Positions 57,162 to 64,000 of a stretch of 64,000 nt of DNA are shown piece by piece (positions within the stretch are counted from its first letter, which is position 1; each line of letters starts with the position of its first letter). Source of the stretch: Bisporella sp. PMI_857 (lineage: Eukaryota; Ascomycota; Leotiomycetes; Helotiales; Helotiaceae); NCBI GenBank assembly GCA_021307315.1, contig JAJSPD010000082.1, positions 1 through 64,000 on the forward strand. Reading direction: 5' to 3'. The position numbers and the translations under genes are program-made. Below the pieces are notes generated by a model, which worked only from the letters and a program-made list of their open reading frames with translations, made no database searches and was not told where the DNA came from.

Positions 57162-57452
57162 TCATTTATGCTTAAATCTGTCTAACAACCTCTGCCACTC
57201 CTCTCTGTCCTGTTGCGCTTTCCTTTCGGCTTCCCTATTTGCCCGTTCCTCGGCTTCCCTTTTCTCTGCGGCCCTGCAGTCCATACATAGGTCACGAATA
57301 TAAGGATTGTTCCGATTCATGTATACACTAGGATGTGGTGGACAGCCTATAGCATGGATGTTATTCCTTATTGCGTAGTAGCATCTACCTGATAGCCATC
57401 TTTTGAATACCCGACTGCATTTGATGCACTGGAAGTAGGTTGGGATACACAT
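57162..57452 (-). CDS. Met-Cys Cys-rich mini-protein with coiled-coil tail, copy B (96 aa)
   Basis: ATG at 57452, stop at 57162. Starts MCIPTYFQCIKC, with cysteines at 2, 9, 12, 24, 37 (followed by Pro), 56 and 59. The centre is CYYAIRNNIHAIGCP, parallel to copy A, then LCMDCRAA. Residues 60-96 are almost pure Glu/Arg/Ala/Lys/Gln heptad-like sequence (EKREAEERANREAERK), a short coiled coil ending RLLDRFKHK. Likely a zinc-binding head plus a dimerising tail. Single exon. Uncharacterised; that it is translated is plausible given the conserved pattern. Confidence 0.55.
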   Translation of the reverse strand: MCIPTYFQCIKCSRVFKRWLSGRCYYAIRNNIHAIGCPPHPSVYMNRNNPYIRDLCMDCRAAEKREAEERANREAERKAQQDREEWQRLLDRFKHK

Positions 57453-58462
57453 TGCTTAGAAATGCTTTTGACTTCCACTTTTCGGTAATAGATAGTATTT
57501 CGTGTTGGCTACATATCTTAGCCGCAACGAGGTCTATTATATTTATCAATTGAGGCTACTCACCGATTCATGACTGCATCCAATGTTAAGATGACGAGTT
57601 TTGATTTTCAGTCCAAAAGTTCTCAATTCATCGTACACTGTCATTTTGGCTACTCATGAATACCTGCTGCAAAGATATATCTACAAATACCTTCTCCCCC
57701 GCCGTCCTCAACAGAATGACCGTGTTCCGTAGGTTATATTCGATTCATTCACATACTGCACCGGCTCATCTCACCTATGATTACTTCAGCTCAATGCAAC
57801 GTTTTGTATTATCTACCTCATTAAATCACGTTTCTACAACGGCTGCATCATTTAATAAAAATTTAATGCCGACTCTGTTCGCTACTGCTTAATCTCTCTC
57901 TCAGCTAACGTCCCGGCCCAGCCAGCCAAGTATCAATGTACTTTCTATTCTGTTCTTTCCCCTTTTCCTTTTATCCTGAAACATACTCACCATGTTTAAA
58001 TGCGCTTGCCTCTAAGCGAAATACTTCATCCCCTTCTCTCTCTTCTACAGCCTTGCTCTTCCCTATCCTTTTCCAATTTCAATCTCTCTTTATCACTTAG
58101 TATCGTAACCTCCTCCGGTTTTTGTATATTCTATTGCTGTTTAACGTTAGTTTCCCTTCCTCTCTAGTTGTTAGTCACATGTTTTTCATAATTCCCGCTT
58201 GCTGTCGTACCTCTCACTCTTCGTCCTCCAGTGGGTTGTGTTCAATGAGTTTCACTCGCTCTTCGGCTTTCCTCTGCTCTTCAACCTAGTTCTGGTTTAC
58301 GCGGCCTTGTTGAGCCCAGTTCTGTTTCCGCTCGTCCTACCGTCTACCATCCACTGCAAGTTTCAGCTCCGGTTTTCCGTTTTGATCTCGATCTTCTCCT
58401 TTCCCGCTTCTCATTTGTCGCAGAGAGTGCACAAGACGCAAATGAAGAGGATGGTAAGTGCA
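57453..58462. other. region holding the decayed tail of mini-protein copy C and spacers
   Basis: At about 58215-58430 on the minus strand one frame reads a charged tail (DERKQNWAQQGRV, VEEQRKAEERVKLIEH) broken by two stops, like the coiled-coil tail of copy B. Otherwise nothing is supported. Confidence 0.35.
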
Positions 58463-58597
58463 TCAGCTTCTAAAATCCATCATTGCAAGAGCGCAAGAGA
58501 TTGGGGTTAGGTATTTCCATTTACAATAGGCACATGGGCCTTCTTCCGGAAATACAACTTTGCACACTATGCACTGATACATACGCTTGTGACACAT
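58463..58597 (-). pseudogene. Met-Cys Cys-rich mini-protein, copy C, decayed or first exon
   Basis: ATG at 58597. MCHKRMYQCIVCKVVFPEEG, with Cys at 2, 9 and 12 exactly as in copy B, then CAYCKW. The frame stops at 58463 before the rest of the cysteine ladder. A GTAAAT donor inside CAYC and a charged tail with stops further along suggest either a spliced gene that has decayed or a truncated copy. Confidence 0.45.
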
Positions 58598-59391
58598 TAT
58601 TGAGTATTGACTTGGCTTCGGTACTTAAATGGGACGAGACATGGCAATCTTTTAGTCAAGGGATTTTTTTTATCTGAACGTATCAAATTGAAAGTGAGCT
58701 GACCGAGTTTGTGTTACACGAACTTTTGTATGAACTTGGTATAAATGTTGCTGGAACTTCAGATGATGATAAGAAATACAGAGCCGAGGATATTCCTAAA
58801 GCTATGCTACTTATATGAGATTCTCGAACAGTCGGACCTCTGAAATGTTCGCTAACCTAGCTCGTGATTGGGATATTCAGATATACCAGCTGAGACAGTC
58901 AGGGAAATAAGCTCGTAACTGAAAATCAATGAACCATAATTACACCAGCAAGAGCGTAGTTACAACTGCTACGCCTTTTGCTACGTGATAGTTATTCGAT
59001 AGTAACTGTTTCCAATCATTTCTTTCAAGAGGATCCAGTTCGGGTAATCGGACGGCTCGGATGATTCACCTACCCGATACCTCTCCCTCCCCCCGGTATG
59101 CGCATAGGTACCTAGCTCGTAAATCCCACCAAGGGAGGTACCTCACCTACTATAGCTAAACTTAGAAAAAAAATTAATACATCTATTATCAAGTTTTCAT
59201 TTTCAATTTTGTTATCAATGTGCCGCTCATATGTATATGACGTCAATACCAAAGCTCATAAATGTCATGACGCCAACGTGACATTTCCAACTTTTGAATC
59301 CCCAGTCATATGACACGCCCTAAATTCGTCAATCCATCTCATAAAACTAGTTTAAATTATATACAACGTATTATTACATAATCTCAACTTC
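58598..59391. other. intergenic
   Basis: No gene supported. Confidence 0.4.
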
Positions 59392-60128
59392 AACACAGCA
59401 CTGGTCACTGGGCAACGGTGGCACTAGCAAGGCTCTGACTGCAATATTCGCCTCGAAGAACCAAAAGGTTATCATCGCAGGTCGTACAGAATCCAGTCTC
59501 AAATAAACAACAAAAGAGATCAGTGCTGCCAGCTACTACGTCCTCAACACTAACTCCACAGCAGACATCAAACCATTCATTAGGCGCATTTTGAGCGAGC
59601 ACCGTGACCTCGATTGCATGGTCAGCAACGCCGGCGTACAACGATCGCTCAAGTTCTTGGAACAGACTTGGGAGGAGGTATTTGAAAAAGCTGATAAAGA
59701 GATTGACATAAATCAACGAGGGCCTCTACATCTTTCTTTGGGACTGCTGGAACAGTTCCGCTCCAAGAATATCGAGGTGATAATTAATGTTTCTTCTCTC
59801 CTGGGCTTCGCGCCATTCAACATGATCAATCCCGTGTATAACGGGACCAAATCTTGGATGCATTTCTTTACCACGAACTTGCGGACGCAGCTGAAAGATA
59901 CACATATCCCGGGTTGTGGAAATTACGCCGCCGATGGTGGGCACGAGTTCGCATCGGGAGGAGGACGATCCGTACGATAATAAGAAGGAGAAGGAGATGG
60001 TGTTGACCGTCGATGAATTTATAGAGGAGGTGGAGGAAAGCTGGAGAAGGGAGCTGAGATATTTTCGGCGGGGAATGCGGTTGTGGGTAGGTGGTATAAG
60101 GAGTTTGGAAAGTAGTATGAGAAAATGA
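59392..60128 (+). pseudogene. short-chain dehydrogenase/reductase (SDR), multiply broken
   Basis: SDR text is easy to follow: LVTG then GGTSKAL (Rossmann G-x3-G-x-G region, with a frameshift near 59410), KVIIAGRTESSLK followed by TAA at 59504-59506, SEHRDLDCMVSNAGVQRS (NAG motif), VIINVSSLLGFAPF (catalytic Ser region), and PVYNGTKSWMHFF (Y-x3-K). After about 59912 the sequence continues in another frame with VVEITPPMVGTSSHRE and a charged C-terminus. No ATG lies at the N-terminus. Three lesions make it non-functional. Relatives are fungal DltE-like oxidoreductases. Confidence 0.85.
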
Positions 60129-60424
60129 CAGTAAAATAGGAGTGATTTAGGAGCTATGGATTATCTACAAGACTATCTGTACATCTTGTGGTCCACATTT
60201 TAATCACAGTAGGCTCGAAGAATGACTTTGCGCGGAACTGGAGAACCATTGTCATAGCAACTTAACCATTCATGTATACTCTCTAGCAAATATATCAGCG
60301 GATATCTTCTCCTCTCTCTCAACTTTCTTTCTTCTTTAAAAATCTCCGAACAAGTTTCAACTAGACGGAAACTTTTGATCACTCAATCAATAAGAGACTT
60401 ACGACACTAAACACCTCACTGAAA

Positions 60425-60674
60425 ATGTGCAGAAATCCTTGCGATATACCGAGTGCACTCGTTGCAAAAGACTGTCGCTGTGCTGCGACCACGTCAAAAA
60501 TAACAACCCCATCTTGGAAACTGTGATAGAGAGGTCGGGTACACTTCCGAGCTGGTGGACTAGAATTGTACTGACTGCCAAATAAAATACCCTGAGATAA
60601 TCGATCGATGGGAGAGGGAAAGGGCAGCCGAATTGGAACAGATAGAGAAGGAAAGACAGGAAATGGAAGTGTAA
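60425..60674 (+). pseudogene. possible decayed Met-Cys mini-protein, copy D
   Basis: ATG followed by Cys at 60425, then in a neighbouring frame RYTECTRCKRLSLCCDHVKN, comparable to the QC-I-x-C block of copies B and C. A charged tail DRWERERAAELEQIEKERQE in yet another frame ends at TAA 60672-60674. Order and style fit the family, but at least two frame changes are needed. Confidence 0.3.
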
Positions 60675-61443
60675 GAATTTGCAAAGTATAATAAATAGGA
60701 GGAAAGAACGAAACGAAAACGCGAAAAAGGAAGATACGAAGCCATGAACGCCGGAAGAGGAGGGCTATCATCAGCAGTTGTAACCCCGTTTGATAAGAGG
60801 AATTCCGACAAGGTGAATACATGGATAGATGAAATCCGACCCCTGAAGAGATGATTATCTGGCAAGAGAGCCTATAGCGCGTTGAGAAAATTGACTGTGC
60901 CTTGAGCTTGGCTAAGTTAGCTTTAACATAATGTGCACACACGTTGCTGAGGAATTTCTGCGGCCTTGACTTAAAAGCTAGTGTTCGTGGCTACAATTTC
61001 CTTTGCTTTAGTCTTCTCAATCCTGTAAAGAACCCGAAAAGTTCAAAAAAGTCATAAAATTGCGTCATATATTCTAAAGCCAAGAAAGAGTTGATATGGT
61101 TTACTTAATGGGCTCAACGAAACGGGCAAACCTAAATTTGATTTGACAAACATTCAACTGGGTAGTTCTGGTCTCTACAAAAGATGCAATACTTCAAATC
61201 AGTTTAATGGGCTGCTAAATGGACGAACTGACAGCCACTTTAGACAAAGAACAATTAAAATCCTATTTTTAAATGTACAGTGAAACGAAGCATAGTCACC
61301 TCGAATTTCAGCTTAATAAAGAAATGACACTTCATAGGTTAGGAGATTTTGAACATAAGTCCATCCGTCTGGGCATCATCAACATTATTCGTTATAGAAC
61401 AACTTTTCGCTGCCCATGCTAGTTACCATTTATATAGTATGCT
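60675..61443. other. 3' flank of cullin gene
   Basis: No gene supported. Confidence 0.45.
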
Positions 61444-64000
61444 CTATGCCAAGTAAATATACTCTCCTCCCTCTCGCTCAAGATACTCCTTCTCGATCAG
61501 TTCTGTCACCAGATTAGCACGAAAAGCCTCAGCGATAGGGAGCGAAATTTACTCTCAATATTCTTCTTGATTTCCGCCACTTCCACCATGCCTCGTTTCT
61601 TTGTCTGATCGATTACCATCGCCACCAGATTAGGATGCGCCAGCCTCTTATGAGTCTTCATAAGCCGCACGATCGCAGCTTGTGTCTCGTATTGTCGGTC
61701 TTGATACACTCGCTCGTGAGTCTGCTCAACCTCTTCTTTCGTTTCTTTCAATTGAATCTGATTAATTTTAATACGGTACTTCGGGTTTGTGAATGCGAGA
61801 TTCACAGTAAAGGTGTCGGTAGGCTTGATGTCTCTGCCCTTAGGATGTTTGGTAAGAACTCTAAACTGCGCACATGCAAGAGACTGAAGAGTGCGGATGA
61901 GTTCCGCATCCACAAGACCCGTCGCTGCGGCGATATCAATATATGAGAGGTTACCTGTGGAGTCGATATCATTGAAAAGAACCAGGACAATAGCTTGGAA
62001 TGCTGAGACCAGAAGTTCCTTAGTGCCTTTGTTGAAATGTGCTCTCACGATACTGTGCGCGAGAGAGTGTTTCCAGGTGAGCTTTCGGCCGGAGTGTTTA
62101 TGCTTATAATATCGGTCGTATTTCTCGATATGCATCGCAACTTCGTCTGGCAGCTTCACATCCACTTCGGGGTAAGTTGGCCAGGCCGCAGATGATAAGA
62201 CACTGACTTGTAACTCCATACTCTGCTTACCAGTTGAATCCTTATAGAGCGCCATCTCCTCCCGAGCGAGTTCCTGGTCTTTGAACATCTGCTCTAAGTT
62301 ATGCGTGAAACTATAGCCACACTCCGATTTCAGCTTAGCAAGCATATTCCGCTCGGCATCTTGACTTGCACTTCGACCCATGAGAAGACGTTTGGCTAGA
62401 TCTTTTTTGTAAAAAGCCTCGAAAACATCCTTGCCTTCTATAAACCGGAAAAGTTCCAGACCCTGTTCCAAGCTCCGATCTAGCTCCGCATCCTCATCAC
62501 CTGTAGATGCTTGCCCAAGCTTTTCGGCCTCAGCTCTATCTTGTGCATCGGATATCAGAGAACGGGGTACCACTTTCACTCCACCTCGTAGTAGTTCGTC
62601 TAGGTACTTTGCAATCATCTCGCCCACTTTGGAGTTCCCAGAGTCCTTGCCAAGAGCGTTCGTATTTGCATTGTCGTTGATAAAGTTACTGAACGCCTCC
62701 CGAAGTTTGAAGCTGAATGACTCGTCCTTCTTAAAAGAATCTCTGATGATGAGATCTAACTTCTTCTTCAACTCAAGTAAGCGGACAACCATTTCTTTGA
62801 TCCTCTCTTTATCGCTAACAATCGCGGAACCTCTATTCTTGATATAAGACTCCCACGGACCCTTCAGGTTCTGTTGTATTTTGGACAGACTTAACAAGCG
62901 GTACAGTGCCTTCAGCGAGCCTCTCGCGTCTGCATCAATAAGTTTGCTGACTCCATCTAGGCTAAGCAGAATACTCGAGCATTGCTCTATCAGGTTATAA
63001 TATGCCTGATCAAGTAAACTTCTTTTCGTGGTGCTGTCAAAGTTGAAGGCGTCACAGCGAAGTGACTCCTTCTCGATTAAAGTTTCGCAAGCCTTAATGT
63101 AGATATCGATTGCCGAAGTACTTCGCTCTTTCGCGAATTCCTCGAAGTAGTCATCCGAGAACCTTAAGAACTCTGGCTGGAAAGCACCATAAGACGTGCC
63201 ATCTGCACCGTGGAAGCCTTTCCAATAGATACCAGATATACGGAGTAATGACACGGAATCTCGCAGGAGAACTGCATCGAATTTCGAGTCTTCACCCAAC
63301 CGATCGAATTGTACAAGCTCACAAACTCCCGCCACGGCCCATTCGCTTATAGATCTAGCCCCTCTTCGTCCATGGATGTCCAGGCCTATTCTCCCTTTCT
63401 TCAAGATCTCGTGTCGAAATTGGGCAATGCCCTGGTCCTCTAAAGTAAGGCAATCTCTGGTTCTAAGATGATAGGAGCGATCAAGGAAGACAAAGATGGA
63501 TCGCAAGAAGGTCTGATGTGCGAGAAGTTATTAGGCAGAATACTCAAATGGAAAATATATCTGAACTCACCAGTTTGTCGATCCATTCTACCCAATTCCG
63601 ATGAACGCAGCGAAGTATTCCAACGGCTGTAGTGCCTGCCTCCCTCTCGATGAGTGGTCGCAGCTGACTATGCAGATACTCTTCGCTGCGAGTTTTCACA
63701 TGTGCGGAAAGTTGTGCCGACCTTCCATATCTACATATTGCCTCTACACCGCGGGAGAGAGTGTCATTGGGGATGGCCAGTGGCTTTCGATGGAGTATCT
63801 GCGTCCGTGAAAATCAGCCTAAACTGTAGTGTAAGGTTCTGCCTTTCAAAAAGAAAACATACACATGTTAAGGCTGTATTGAGCTGGTCCCAGGTATCCT
63901 CATAGTACTTCTTATTGTCTTTCAGAGCAGAGTTATCTTTCAAATTCTTGATGACCAGCCTCTTGGGGCCGATATGTGGTTGAAAACTCGACGGCCCTTT
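61444..64000 (-). CDS. cul4: cullin-4, E3 ubiquitin ligase scaffold (5' end outside window)
   Basis: Exons (minus): 64000 (partial)-63863, 63798-63571, 63512-61553, 61502-61444. The visible N-terminal part has the Cul4 hallmark RLVIKNLKD and the helical cullin repeats (RSIFVFLDRSYHL). Then the cullin homology domain: KDVFEAFYKKDLAKRLLMGRSAS, FKDQEL, HSGRKLTWKHSL, LVDAELIRTLQSLACAQ, and KGRDIKPTDTF. The neddylation segment AIVRLMKTHKRLAHP carries the acceptor Lys. After a 48 bp last intron the end reads IEKLIEKEYLEREGGEYIYLA, the canonical cullin C-terminus; without that splice the frame stops early. In fungi Cul4 binds DDB1-type adaptors and Rbx1 and supports DNA repair and, in Neurospora, heterochromatin formation. 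Nuclear/cytosolic. Confidence 0.94.

Noticed and set aside
61506..61552. Cullin frame running into a premature stop
   Set aside because: A 48 bp intron restores the canonical cullin C-terminus.
1..64000. CRISPR arrays, bacterial operons, ribosome-binding sites, rRNA
   Set aside because: None seen; the window is eukaryotic nuclear DNA.

Overview
The window is nuclear DNA of a filamentous ascomycete. Short (about 45-60 bp) GT..AG introns with CTAAC/CTGAC-like branch points interrupt most genes. The gene content is also typical: fungal Zn2Cys6 transcription factors, MFS carriers, a DUF8021-like secreted protein, an ABCC pump and a fumarate reductase. Leotiomycetes would fit, but I cannot prove the class from sequence alone. 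Exon structures were read by eye. Wherever full coordinates are given, the exon lengths sum to an intact reading frame.

Layout. 1-10 kb: a five-exon Zn2Cys6 regulator (minus) diverges from an MFS transporter (plus) across a 1 kb shared promoter. A decayed fragment and a secreted DUF8021-like protein follow. 11-22.3 kb: a compact metabolic cluster holding a carboxymuconolactone-decarboxylase-family protein, a quinone oxidoreductase with one in-frame TGA, a Zn2Cys6 regulator, an NmrA-like reductase, a lactonase-like metallo-beta-lactamase-fold hydrolase, a lipocalin-like protein and a type I Baeyer-Villiger monooxygenase (BVMO). The set suggests ketone-to-lactone/ester oxidation followed by hydrolysis. 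The substrate is unknown.

22.3-33.5 kb is gene-poor: a pogo-type MITE, an A29 tract, a secreted RNase T2 with an unusual N-terminal Cys-rich module, a small WW-like protein and a pseudogene. 33.5-42 kb carries a sugar-type MFS permease, a phytanoyl-CoA-dioxygenase-family enzyme, a third zinc-cluster regulator and a secreted GH5 glycoside hydrolase. This reads as a nutrient-use or plant-biomass neighbourhood. 42.4-46.3 kb is a graveyard: an Hsp70-like pseudogene beside a structurally complete Mutator-like element (MULE) with perfect 107 bp terminal inverted repeats (TIRs), an 8 bp target-site duplication (TSD) and a transposase killed by two stops.

46.5-54 kb: a soluble fumarate reductase and a full-size ABCC transporter. 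54-61 kb is gene-poor. It holds a dispersed family of tiny Cys-rich proteins beginning Met-Cys (two open copies, two decayed) and a short-chain dehydrogenase pseudogene. 61.4 kb to the end: most of cullin-4, the E3 ligase scaffold, running off the window.

Main themes: (i) a candidate undescribed BVMO/lactonase cluster; (ii) a paralogous Met-Cys mini-protein family; (iii) two transposon families with clean boundaries; (iv) repeated gene decay by single transitions that create stops, compatible with RIP-like or deamination mutation.
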